Below the pieces are notes generated by a model. The model made no database searches. It saw only the letters and a list, made by a program, of their open reading frames with translations, and was not told the DNA's origin. Shown here in pieces: positions 44,312-52,633 of a stretch of 55,320 nucleotides of DNA. The position numbers and the translations under genes were made by a program. The stretch comes from Alphaproteobacteria bacterium. Its GTDB lineage: Bacteria; Pseudomonadota; Alphaproteobacteria; Micropepsales; Micropepsaceae. The stretch spans positions 1 to 55,320 of the forward strand of contig JAGWJY010000019.1 in assembly GCA_028865545.1 (NCBI GenBank). Direction: 5' to 3'. Position 1 is the first letter of the stretch; each line of letters begins with the position of its first letter.

Positions 44312-44995
44312 ATGGTCGGGGCAACAACATCCCGTGGGGGAATCTCGCGAGTAATGTTTTTGGGTCTGTTCCTCGCACTTATCGTTCCCCTCCTGACTCC
44401 CATCGTCGACTCGATCTTTTACGGAACGGAACAGACAAGCGCCCGCATCGAGTGGGGTATTGTTGTGCATTGGATCAACTTGGCGGTGTTGATCGCCGTA
44501 GTGATCCTTGCAGAGCGGCAATCATTGACGTCCATCGGTTTGCGATCGCTGCGCTGGTGGACAATCCCGTTGGGTTTGCTCGCCGGCGTGGTGATTACAG
44601 CGCTTGCCGGCGTCCTCGTGCGCGCGCTAGGGGTGAGCACCGACCAGCATTTGGCGACTTTTCTGCAGTCTCTGCCGTTCTCTGTGCGTCTACTCCTCGT
44701 CGTAACCGCGGGTGTATTTGAGGAGACGCTGTACCGGGGTTACGCTCTCGAGCGTTTGGCGTCCGCATTCAACAGCAAGTGGGTGGCGGCTGCAGTGACC
44801 GTCGCATTTTTCACACTAGGACACGTTCCGGCCGTCGGGTTTGCGCACCTGCTTCCGATCTTCATTGTCAGCGTATTCGTCACGTTGCTGTACCTGTGGC
44901 GGCGGGACCTTATGGTCAATGTCGTCGCTCACGCGACAATCGACGGTATCGGACTGCTGCTCGTGCCGATACTGGCCCATCACGGCGCCCTGTGA
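44312..44995 (+). CDS. CPBP-family intramembrane metalloprotease (CAAX protease-like)
   Basis: This 227-residue protein starts at the ATG at 44312, behind AAGGG and downstream of the metC hairpin. It has about six transmembrane segments. The three CPBP motifs are present: EETLYRGYALERL (about residue 137, EExxxR), FFTLGHVPA (FxxxH, about residue 168) and HATIDGIGLL near residue 208. Relatives include Rce1, bacteriocin self-immunity proteins and SpdC. A specific substrate cannot be inferred, and no bacteriocin gene is near. It is followed about 100 bp on by a HAD hydrolase. Confidence 0.87.
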   Translation: MVGATTSRGGISRVMFLGLFLALIVPLLTPIVDSIFYGTEQTSARIEWGIVVHWINLAVLIAVVILAERQSLTSIGLRSLRWWTIPLGLLAGVVITALAGVLVRALGVSTDQHLATFLQSLPFSVRLLLVVTAGVFEETLYRGYALERLASAFNSKWVAAAVTVAFFTLGHVPAVGFAHLLPIFIVSVFVTLLYLWRRDLMVNVVAHATIDGIGLLLVPILAHHGAL

Positions 44996-45097
44996 CCGCG
45001 TGCGGGCCACATGTGCCGCCGGCGGCCTTGCGGACCGCCCCGACGCGTCTTATCAGATGGCTGCGATCCGCACGCTCCGCGCCTAGAGAGGGCCGCC

Positions 45098-45775
45098 ATG
45101 CAGCACATTCAAACCGCTTTCCTGTTCGATCTTGACGGCACGCTGGTCGACAGCGTCTACCAGCACGTGCTGGCCTGGATGGAGGCGCTCGATGAAGAGG
45201 GGATCGAGCTATCCGTCTGGCGCATCCACCGCAAGATCGGCATGAGCGGCGGCTTGTTCACCGATCAGCTGCTGCGCGAAACCGATCAGCCGATCGCTCC
45301 GGATCGCGTCGACCGTATCCGCCGCCTGCACGCAGAGGCCTATAAGCGCAATGCGAAGAAGATCAGGCCGTTGCCAGGCGCCCGTGAACTGCTCGCTACC
45401 TTGACAGAAACGGGCGTTCCTTGGGCCATCGCCACCAGCGGACGTCTGGAAACCGCGGCGCCCAATATCGCGGCGCTCGGCGTCGATCCCGCCAAAATTC
45501 CGGTGGTGACGCGCGACCAGGTCAAATACGCCAAGCCCGACCCCGATCTGTTTCTCGCCGCCGCGGAGCGTCTCGGCATTCCGATCGAGAATTCCGTCGT
45601 GGTCGGCGACAGCATTTGGGACATGCTGGCGTCGCGGCGCTGTCGTGCGCTCGGCGTCGGCCTGCTGTCGGGCGGCTACGGGCAGGACGAGCTGGAGCGC
45701 AGCGGTGCCATCCGGGTCTACGAAGACCCCAGCGATCTGCTGAAGCATCTCGACGAGGTTGGCGGGCGCCGCTGA
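45098..45775 (+). CDS. HAD-superfamily phosphatase (beta-phosphoglucomutase/GpH-like)
   Basis: This 225-residue protein starts at MQHIQTAFLFDLDGTLVDS, behind GAGAGG; the longer frame to 45011 is not used. Motif I is FDLDGTLVDS (nucleophile Asp). Motif II is AIATSGR, with lysine in YAKPDPDLF (motif III) and VVGDSIWDMLASRR (motif IV). An alpha-helical cap lies between motifs I and II, as in phosphoglycolate phosphatase/beta-PGM relatives. It hydrolyses a small sugar- or glycolate-phosphate; the exact substrate is not readable. It is convergent with the mutarotase-like gene, 4 bp away. Confidence 0.9.
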   Translation: MQHIQTAFLFDLDGTLVDSVYQHVLAWMEALDEEGIELSVWRIHRKIGMSGGLFTDQLLRETDQPIAPDRVDRIRRLHAEAYKRNAKKIRPLPGARELLATLTETGVPWAIATSGRLETAAPNIAALGVDPAKIPVVTRDQVKYAKPDPDLFLAAAERLGIPIENSVVVGDSIWDMLASRRCRALGVGLLSGGYGQDELERSGAIRVYEDPSDLLKHLDEVGGRR

Positions 45776-45779
45776 GCGT

Positions 45780-46907
45780 TTACGTCTTATCCGTCGAGAA
45801 GCGGAATTCCGTCACCGCGTGGAACGGCTTTCCCGGAACCAACTCCGTGGAAGGAAAGTTAGGATGGTTCGGCGAATTGGGGAAGTGCTGCGCCTCCAGC
45901 GTCAACGCGCCATGCACGGGATAATGTCTGTCGATCGCCGCCTGCTGATGCACGTAGTTGCCGCTATAGACCTGCAGGCCAGGCTGCATGGTCCATACCT
46001 CCACCACGCGGCCCGACGCCGGATCGCTGAGACGCGCGGCGATATGCAACGTTCCCGCTTTGCCGTTCAGGACGAAATTGTTGTCGATGCCCTTGGAATG
46101 CAGCACCTGCGGGTCCTTTGATTTCAGATGCGGGCCGATCGCACTCGGTTTGGTGAAATCGAAATCGGTGCCCGTTACGGAACGAATCTCGCCCGTGGCG
46201 GAACTGGTGTCGTCCACCGGCGTAAAGGCATCGGCGAAAATCTGCAGCACATGGTTGTCGATGGTGCCCGCACCGACGCCCGCGAGATTGAAATAGTTGC
46301 GGCTGACGATGTTGACGACCGTCGGCTTGTCGGTGGTGGCGCGGATATCGACGGCCAGCGTGTTGTTCTTGCGCAGCGTATAGGTCACCGTCGCCTGTAC
46401 CGTGCCGGGATAGCCCATATAGCCGTCTGGATCGGTGTGCGTGAGCACGAGCCTGGGTTCGTCGCCGTCTTTGACGGCTGCCTGCCAGACTTGACGGAAA
46501 TAGCCCATGCGTCCGCCTTGGTCGGCGTTGCCATAGGGATCGAGGTCGAGCGTATAGGTTTTGCCGTCTAGCGTGATGCGTCCGCCTTTGATGCGGTTGG
46601 CGTAGCGCCCGATCAACGCGCCGTAGTGGCCGTTCTTCGCGATGTAATCGGCGCTGGTGTAATCGGCCAGACTATCGAAACCTTCGACGACATCGGCCAT
46701 CTTGCCGTCGCGGTCCGGCACGCGAATCGACACGATAATGCCGCCGTAATTGGTGATTTTGACCTCCATGCCGCTTGCATTGGTGAGCGTATAGAGATTG
46801 GCCGGCCGTCCATCGTCGGCGGTGGCGCCCCAGGGTTGGCTGATGATCTTGGCTTGCGCCGATGAAATGACGGCCAGCGCCAATACGGCGATAAAACATA
46901 AGCGCAT
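45780..46907 (-). CDS. Exported aldose-1-epimerase-like protein lacking both catalytic histidines
   Basis: This 375-residue protein starts at MRLCFIAVLALAVISSAQA (46907, behind GGGAGGA). It has a clear signal peptide, so it is periplasmic or secreted. Galactose-mutarotase motifs are present: NYGGIIVSIRVPDR, YGALIGRYANRIKGGRI, DPDGYMGYPGTVQATVTYTL, YFNLAG and PGLQVYSGNYV. The catalytic base glutamate remains in LEAQHFPNSPN. However, the first catalytic His (normally NxLHGG) is Gln130 in NADQGGRMG, and the second (normally TNHSYFNLAG) is Arg203 in VSRNYFNLAG. Normal mutarotase chemistry is therefore unlikely. It may bind sugars or act on another substrate. It is followed on the same strand by the GH92 gene's end, so both may form a glycan unit. 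Confidence 0.87.
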   Translation of the reverse strand: MRLCFIAVLALAVISSAQAKIISQPWGATADDGRPANLYTLTNASGMEVKITNYGGIIVSIRVPDRDGKMADVVEGFDSLADYTSADYIAKNGHYGALIGRYANRIKGGRITLDGKTYTLDLDPYGNADQGGRMGYFRQVWQAAVKDGDEPRLVLTHTDPDGYMGYPGTVQATVTYTLRKNNTLAVDIRATTDKPTVVNIVSRNYFNLAGVGAGTIDNHVLQIFADAFTPVDDTSSATGEIRSVTGTDFDFTKPSAIGPHLKSKDPQVLHSKGIDNNFVLNGKAGTLHIAARLSDPASGRVVEVWTMQPGLQVYSGNYVHQQAAIDRHYPVHGALTLEAQHFPNSPNHPNFPSTELVPGKPFHAVTEFRFSTDKT

Positions 46908-47016
46908 GCGATATCCTCCCAAGTGCCGCTGTGGTTTTGTGTGGCGGTCTGTTCTTTCCAGTATCACGGATGGGCCCGTCTTTGTCTCCTGATCTAGCGG
47001 TTGCGTTCGAGATTGG

Positions 47017-49398
47017 TTAGTTCGGCGGCCCGAACGAGGGCGGCGTGTCCTGCGGAGCGATGCCCCATGACGGATCTGCCGTTCTTGACATCGTATAGCT
47101 GAGGTTTCCGCCTCTGCGCGCAAAGCTCTCAGGCAACCATGGCTTCGTACTTGGTCTTCCGTTCACGGACAACCCGGTTACGTAAGGCGCATCCATCGCG
47201 GCCCCCTTGGCGTCGATGGTGACGCGCGCGCCCGGACGATCGACAACCACCCTCTCGAACAGCGGACTGCCAAGAACGAATTCAGCGCGGCCTGGATAGA
47301 GCGGATACATGCCGAGCGCCGCCCAGACATACCACGACGACATCTCACCCAGATCGTCATTGCCGGAGATGCCATCCGGCGTGTTCGTCCAGATCCGCTT
47401 CATCGCCGCACGGACGAGTTCTTGAGTTTTCCAAGGCTCGCCGGCGAAATCGTACAGCCAGGGCGAGGCGATCGAAGGCTCGTTGTCGAGTTCGGCGTGA
47501 GCGTCACCGGCCTTGGTCACTGCGAGACTGCCGTCGGGCTTGTAGAAGAAGCGGTCAAGCCGCTGCGTCGCTTTCTTCGTGCCGCCCAGTTCCGCAAACA
47601 GCCCTGCCGGATCGAATGGTATCATCCAGAGATACTGGGCGCCTGAGCCTTCGACATAATTATCGTCGTCTTCGACGCTGAAATCCACGGACTTCCAGCT
47701 GCCATCGGCGTTACGCGGCTGGATGTAGCCTCCTTCGGGCGCCGCATTGGGATTGAACAAATTGCGCCACCAGCCGGCGCGCGCCAGGAAACGCCGCTCC
47801 ACTGCTGTATCGCCGACGTCGCGGGCGAGCTGGGCCACACCGAAGTCGGCAGCCGCGAGTTCGAGCGTGTCGGCCGCGCTGCCCCACCCTGGTGCACCGA
47901 CGGGCATGTAGTGCAACGTGAGCCAATCGTTGAGGCCGGGCCGTTCGCCAACGCACAGCACGGGGCAGCCCTTGCGACTCAAATCCTTTTCGGTCGGCAT
48001 GGTGGCCGCCTTGAGCAACGAGGCATAGGCATCTTTCACATCGAAGTCGTGACCTCCGAAGGCGTAGATCGCGGCAATGGCTGGCGCGGACGGATCACCA
48101 TTCATGACGCTCGTGGCGCCTGTCAGATGCGTCCAGCGATCCCATGTGCCGCCGTTCTGGTTGGCCTGGTTGAGCAGCGATTGGGCAATGTCCGCGCCGA
48201 GCCGGGGATCAAGCCAGGTAAGAAGCTGAACCTGCGAGCGGTAGACGTCCCAGCCGGAAAAATTCGCATATTGGGCCTGCTGTGGCGCTGCGACGCGGTG
48301 TACTTTGCCATCGAAGCCCAGATATTGACGGTTGACGTCGCTATAGAGGTTGGGCTCGAGCAACACATGGTAGAGCGCCGTGTAGAACACGGTGCGCTCG
48401 TCTTTTGTGCCGCCTGTAACGGCGATCTCTTCGAGCTTTTTGTTCCAAGCGTTCACCGCGGCCTCGTGCACGGCCTCCAGCGTCGTGCCTTCGGGGCTTT
48501 CGGCGGCGAGGTTGGCGCGCGCATTGGCAAGGCTCACATAGGAGATGCCGACCCGCATATTGACCTGCGTGCCGGGCGCAAATCTGATCCACGCGCCGGA
48601 ACCGTCGCCTCCGGGTGGGAAGCCGCGATCGCCGTAGCCTGTGCCGCCCTGGGCTTCGAGGATGCCCTTGTGCAGTTCCCCATTGTGCCAGGTGCCGCCC
48701 GCGGTGAAAGGCCGATCGAATTTGGCCACGAAGTGCAGCGTGTAATAGCTTTCCCTGCGGTCTGGCGCGACGTAACCGCAAAAGTTCCCGCTGGTCACCG
48801 AGCCGGTCACCTCGCGCCGCGTTGGATCGATCTGTACGGTGGCGTCGCTGCTGCCAACTTCGGAATCCGAGACGGGGAAGAGGAGGTTGGCCGGTGTGTC
48901 CTTAGGATAGGCAAAGCGCGCATAGCCGGTCCGCAGCGTGGCGCTCAGCGCCACGGCAACTCCGTTGCCGAGTGTCACCTGATACCAGCCCGGCGAGGCC
49001 GCCTCATGGTCGTGGCTGAACAGGCTCGAATAGGTTGTGAATGGAGCGGTGGAAGGCGAACGCTCCACAGGTACAGTCACCGGCATGATGGGAACATCAC
49101 CGCTGGCGCCGAGGCAGCCTGTCCCGGACAGGTGCGTGAGGCTGAACCCTCTGATCCCGTTGGACCGCCATTCATATCCGCCCGGTGCGGCGATCGGGTA
49201 GCTGCGTCCGGGAAGCGGGGTTTCTTCAGGGCTGAAAGCCACCATGCCCAGGGGAAGCGTCGCGCCGGGGTAGGTGTTGCCGCCATTGGCCGTGCCGATG
49301 AAGGGATTGACTTCGCTGGCCGGCTGCACTGCTCCGCTTTCAGCGGACGCGGCAGCTAGGGCCAAAAATGAAGTCGTCACGGCTATGAGAATGCGCAT
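47017..49398 (-). CDS. GH92 family exo-alpha-mannosidase, exported
   Basis: This 793-residue protein has a signal peptide (MRILIAVTTSFLALAAASA). The N-terminal domain begins VNPFIGTANGGNTYPGATLP and has FSLTHLSGTGC near residue 108. The (alpha/alpha)6 catalytic domain contains NFSGWDVYRSQVQLLTWLDP near residue 380, DDNYVEGSGAQYLW near 588, and ISGNDDLGEMSSWYVWAALG near 688 with the catalytic acidic pair. GH92 enzymes are calcium-dependent exo-alpha-mannosidases (1,2-, 1,3- or 1,4-) or mannosylphosphate hydrolases that trim mannans and N-glycans. It lies about 110 bp upstream of the mutarotase-like gene on the same strand. No SusCD-type transporter is present. Confidence 0.92.
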   Translation of the reverse strand: MRILIAVTTSFLALAAASAESGAVQPASEVNPFIGTANGGNTYPGATLPLGMVAFSPEETPLPGRSYPIAAPGGYEWRSNGIRGFSLTHLSGTGCLGASGDVPIMPVTVPVERSPSTAPFTTYSSLFSHDHEAASPGWYQVTLGNGVAVALSATLRTGYARFAYPKDTPANLLFPVSDSEVGSSDATVQIDPTRREVTGSVTSGNFCGYVAPDRRESYYTLHFVAKFDRPFTAGGTWHNGELHKGILEAQGGTGYGDRGFPPGGDGSGAWIRFAPGTQVNMRVGISYVSLANARANLAAESPEGTTLEAVHEAAVNAWNKKLEEIAVTGGTKDERTVFYTALYHVLLEPNLYSDVNRQYLGFDGKVHRVAAPQQAQYANFSGWDVYRSQVQLLTWLDPRLGADIAQSLLNQANQNGGTWDRWTHLTGATSVMNGDPSAPAIAAIYAFGGHDFDVKDAYASLLKAATMPTEKDLSRKGCPVLCVGERPGLNDWLTLHYMPVGAPGWGSAADTLELAAADFGVAQLARDVGDTAVERRFLARAGWWRNLFNPNAAPEGGYIQPRNADGSWKSVDFSVEDDDNYVEGSGAQYLWMIPFDPAGLFAELGGTKKATQRLDRFFYKPDGSLAVTKAGDAHAELDNEPSIASPWLYDFAGEPWKTQELVRAAMKRIWTNTPDGISGNDDLGEMSSWYVWAALGMYPLYPGRAEFVLGSPLFERVVVDRPGARVTIDAKGAAMDAPYVTGLSVNGRPSTKPWLPESFARRGGNLSYTMSRTADPSWGIAPQDTPPSFGPPN

Positions 49399-49971
49399 GC
49401 ACTTTCCCCGTTGAATTTACGAGCGTCGCAAGGGACTGATTATTTGAGTCCGACCAGGACGTTTCCCTCGGTCGATCGGCCCAAGATTGAAGATAGGTTT
49501 TGCCGCGCACGACATCGCCGCCTTGCGCGGCCAGGACGTTTGTGCGCGAACATCCTCGGCCGCGCTTTGCCAGTTGCGGCGCGCGAGGGCCTTCAAGGCG
49601 GCGGCCGTCGGCACGATGGCCAGCAGTCCGCCAACGCCTTGGCGCCGTGCCGGAACGGAAGAGGCAAATGGCGTCCGAGCTATTCCGTCGTGTTCTTCGC
49701 TCATGGATGCATCGTCTGGCTTGCCGCGTATGAACCCTGACTTCATTTTCTCGGGCATGCAATCGCCACGCGACGGAACGGTCGGCTTCTGCGCCTGCTG
49801 GCGGCAACACGAGACGTAGCTATGGATTGGAACCGCGGCTGTGGGCAATCGCACGAACTGACGGAAACGCGATACCAAATGCATCAAATTCTGGCGGCAT
49901 CGCCCAGCCTGTTATGCGACGGAGTAGCGACGATCGTAGGCTATCGTCGAGGCGACGAGAATCAAGAAGGA
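49399..49971. other. Gene-poor region upstream of the GH92 gene
   Basis: These 573 bp hold no gene I can assign. A minus-strand frame open from 49746 to 49417 encodes 109 residues (starting MKSGFIRGKPDDASMSEEHD, with a weak GAGAA upstream). It lacks any domain, and its codon pattern is unlike its neighbours; it may be a decayed gene. The GH92 promoter should lie at its left end. Confidence 0.35.
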
Positions 49972-50526
49972 TCAAGAACTCACAACCGCGAGCATCTTCG
50001 CAACATGATCTCCCAGTCCGTGAAAGGTGTGGGGAAGTGACGAATCGAGATAGGCGCTGTCGCCTTGTTCCAGCTTGTAGCCGTGCCCGTCATAGAAAAG
50101 TTGCACAACGCCCTCGACGATGTAGACGAATTCCTGTCCGTCATGCGTGATCGGCACGCCTGGTGCCACCTTGGGATCGAAACTCAAGAGGAACGGCTCC
50201 ATCACATGTCCCACGGTGCCGGGTCGGGTCAGCGATGAGTAAGCGTAACTCTGCTCAGTACCTCCCTGTTTGCCCGAGAGAGAATCTCCCGCTCGGCAGA
50301 TCGTCAGGTGTTTGGTGACCGTGCCGCCGCCATGCAGCAATCCTTCCATCTTCGAGCCGAGCACGCGCGATAGCTGAATTACCGCGCCTATGGGGGGAAC
50401 GGCGCTGCCATCCTCGTAGGCTTTGAGCCGTTCCGCGTCGATACCGCTTAGCTTTGACACCTGCGCCAGTGTTATTTCCTGCGCCTCACGCAGCGCCTTA
50501 ATCCTCTCACCGACATATTTTCTCAT
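49972..50526 (-). CDS. XRE-cupin transcriptional regulator
   Basis: This is a 184-residue protein. The helix-turn-helix at residues 1-60 (YVGERIKALREAQEITLAQV and IDAERLKAYEDG) is joined to a cupin domain at about 105-180 (FVYIVEGVVQLFYDGHGYKL, then GDSAYLDSSLPHTFHGLG). HTH-cupin regulators usually sense a small metabolite in the cupin barrel. Its gene is last in the operon, 20 bp after porB, so it probably controls or reports on the 2-oxoacid oxidoreductase genes before it. Starting at 50526 keeps the conserved MRKYVGER start; the ribosome-binding site is a weak GGGGGT. Confidence 0.9.
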   Translation of the reverse strand: MRKYVGERIKALREAQEITLAQVSKLSGIDAERLKAYEDGSAVPPIGAVIQLSRVLGSKMEGLLHGGGTVTKHLTICRAGDSLSGKQGGTEQSYAYSSLTRPGTVGHVMEPFLLSFDPKVAPGVPITHDGQEFVYIVEGVVQLFYDGHGYKLEQGDSAYLDSSLPHTFHGLGDHVAKMLAVVSS

Positions 50527-50546
50527 GGGCGACCCCCGTGGATTGT

Positions 50547-51473
50547 TCAGGCGTCGCGCCGGGCGGGAACGATCCTGCCCGAGAGCGCGCGCAGATTCTG
50601 CCAGTAGCGGTCTATGGCCGGGCGCAGATCGGAGGCAGAAAGTCCCGACTTCTGGAAGCGGCGCTGCAAAGATAAATACATGTTCAGCGCTTCGTCGGTG
50701 AAATCCGGCTCGATGTTCACGACATGACGCTTGCCGTCGAATATCTCGTAGACCGGGAACAGACCGGAGCGCACGGCAAGCCGCACCAGTTCCAGGCCCA
50801 GCGCCGGCTCGGACTTCCATCCCGTCGGACAGGGCGAGAGCACATGCAGGAAGCGGAAGCCCTTCTGATCAAGCGCGGTGCGCATCTTGCGATGGGTGTC
50901 CTCGGCATGGGCGAGCGAGATCGAGGCGGCGTAAGGGATGCGGTGTGCCGCCATCACCGCGAGGATATCCTTCTTCTGCTCCGCCTTGCCGTCGGGCGTG
51001 TTGGTAGTGACGGCGCCGGCCGGCGTGGCGGAGGAGCGCTGGCCGCCGGTGTTGCCGTAAATCTCGTTGTCGTAACAGATATAAAGGATGTCCTCGTTGC
51101 GCTCGGCTGCCGCCGACAGGCTGGCGAAGCCGATGTCGAAGGTGCCGCCGTCGCCGGCGAGTACGATCACGCGGACGTCTTCGCCGTTGAGTGCTGCGAC
51201 GCTGGCGGCTCCGCTCGCCGCGGCCGAGGCCGAGGCGAAGGTGGTCATCAGCGTGGGAACGCCGAAAGTCGCTTGCGGAAAAGTGCCGCCGGCCACCGCT
51301 GCACAGGCGGCCGGAATGATGAGCTGCACGCGTCGCTCGCCCACTGCGTGCCGCAGCATCTGCAGCGTGATCGACATGCCACAGCCGCCGCAATTGGTGT
51401 TACCTTTGCGAAACAGCGGCTCGCAGCGATCGAGTGGTGTGCCGACCATGCCGCCCAGTGCCGGTTCGTTCAT
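50547..51473 (-). CDS. porB: 2-oxoacid:acceptor oxidoreductase beta subunit (ThDP-binding)
   Basis: This is a 308-residue protein whose ATG overlaps the porA stop (TGATG). The [4Fe-4S] ligands are visible at C28 and C31 (NTNCGGCG), in PAACAAVAGG and in SPCPTGW (about residue 216). The thiamine-diphosphate motif GDGGTFDIGFASLSAAAERN leads to YDNEIYGNTGGQRSSATPAG, which resembles the pyruvate-type beta subunits more than 2-oxoglutarate ones. It decarboxylates the 2-oxoacid and passes electrons to the Fe-S cluster. It is encoded with a fused gamma/flavoprotein/ferredoxin subunit, so the final acceptor may be NADP+ rather than ferredoxin alone. Confidence 0.92.
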   Translation of the reverse strand: MNEPALGGMVGTPLDRCEPLFRKGNTNCGGCGMSITLQMLRHAVGERRVQLIIPAACAAVAGGTFPQATFGVPTLMTTFASASAAASGAASVAALNGEDVRVIVLAGDGGTFDIGFASLSAAAERNEDILYICYDNEIYGNTGGQRSSATPAGAVTTNTPDGKAEQKKDILAVMAAHRIPYAASISLAHAEDTHRKMRTALDQKGFRFLHVLSPCPTGWKSEPALGLELVRLAVRSGLFPVYEIFDGKRHVVNIEPDFTDEALNMYLSLQRRFQKSGLSASDLRPAIDRYWQNLRALSGRIVPARRDA

Positions 51474-52633
51474 CACACGGCCTCCATGATGGCTGGCGCA
51501 CCAGCGCTCCGCCGCGGCACGAGATCTGCCAGCATCTTGACGAGGTGCTCGGGGCGCACGTCGCCGCCGCCAAGCCCCGCGAGATAGTCCTGCATGACGG
51601 TGGCGGGATCAGCAAGGCAGCGCGTCTCCGACCACAGCACACCACCAAGGCCAATGCCGATATTGCGATCGATCGCGGCGATATGCTTCTTGCCGACAAA
51701 ATGAGCGCGGATTGCTTCGGTAGGCAGCGGGCGGAACAGGCGCACGCGCAGCGCGCCGACCCGCTGGCCTTCTGCTCGCAGCTTGTCCACCACGCGCTCG
51801 GCAGTCGATCCGATAGTGCCCATCGAGACGATAAGAGTCTCCGCGTCCTCGGCGCGGTAAGCCACCACGGCATCGGGCAGACGGCGGCCGAAGGCGGCTT
51901 CGAACTCCTTTTGTATCTCCGCGTAGATTTGCAGCACGTCAAGCATTGCATTGTGATGCTGCCAGCGGTGCATTTCGGTCTGGTGCGGGACTTCGATCTG
52001 CCCCAGCGTGTGGGGCACATCATCGAGGCGATGGGGAATGTCGGTCAATGGCAAGAAGTCGTCCACTTGCGCCTGATGAGGAATGTCGGTCTGGGCGACG
52101 GTGTGTGAGAGGATGAAGCCCTCCATATTGACCATCACAGGCATCAACACGCGGCGATCTTCCGCCAAGCGGAAGGCGCAAAGCACAGTATCGAAGAGTT
52201 CCTGATTGTCGGCGCAGTAGAACTGGATCAGTCCGTGATCGCGCAGGGTGAGCGCGTCGCTGTGATCGGCCCAGATGTTCCAGGGCGGGCCCATCGTGCG
52301 GTTGGCCACCGCAAGCACTACCGGCAGGCGCAAGCTCGCCGCTGCGATGCAGTTCTCGAACATGTAGGCCAGGCCGTTCGACGAGGTCGCTGTGAAGGTC
52401 CGCGCGCCGGCTGCGGCGGTGCCGATGCACACGCCCATCGCGCTGTGTTCGCTCTCCACGCGGATGACACGGCCCTTCTCAATGGTCTGTTGGCACAGGT
52501 ACTCCATACATTCCGTCGACGGTGTGATCGGATAGACGCCGCTGCAGAAGCCACGTCCTTTGCGGTTGGCACGCGCGGCCAGGGTTGCCGCCAGCGCCGC
52601 GCCATGGTTGGCGCTCAACAATTCGACGGTCAT
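51473..52633 (-). CDS. porA: 2-oxoacid:acceptor oxidoreductase alpha subunit
   Basis: This 386-residue protein starts at MTVELLSANHGAALAATLAA (52633), in ATGA overlap with the fused subunit. It has the alpha-subunit opening with GVYPITPSTECMEYL, RVIRVESEHSAMGVCIGTAA and TATSSNGLAYMFE, then RTMGPPWNIWADHSDAL and the C-terminal transketolase-like domain (VSMGTIGSTAERVVDKLR). It forms the 2-oxoacid-binding half with porB. The sequence differs clearly from the partial alpha gene at the left edge of the window, so the organism has at least two enzymes of this class. A histidine-rich linker (PHQAQVDDF to PHQTEMHRWQHH) is unusual. Confidence 0.92.
   Translation of the reverse strand: MTVELLSANHGAALAATLAARANRKGRGFCSGVYPITPSTECMEYLCQQTIEKGRVIRVESEHSAMGVCIGTAAAGARTFTATSSNGLAYMFENCIAAASLRLPVVLAVANRTMGPPWNIWADHSDALTLRDHGLIQFYCADNQELFDTVLCAFRLAEDRRVLMPVMVNMEGFILSHTVAQTDIPHQAQVDDFLPLTDIPHRLDDVPHTLGQIEVPHQTEMHRWQHHNAMLDVLQIYAEIQKEFEAAFGRRLPDAVVAYRAEDAETLIVSMGTIGSTAERVVDKLRAEGQRVGALRVRLFRPLPTEAIRAHFVGKKHIAAIDRNIGIGLGGVLWSETRCLADPATVMQDYLAGLGGGDVRPEHLVKMLADLVPRRSAGAPAIMEAV

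Noticed and set aside
47911-49359. Plus-strand ORF of 482 codons
   Set aside because: Antisense to the GH92 gene with its conserved catalytic motifs; a shadow of GC-rich codons.
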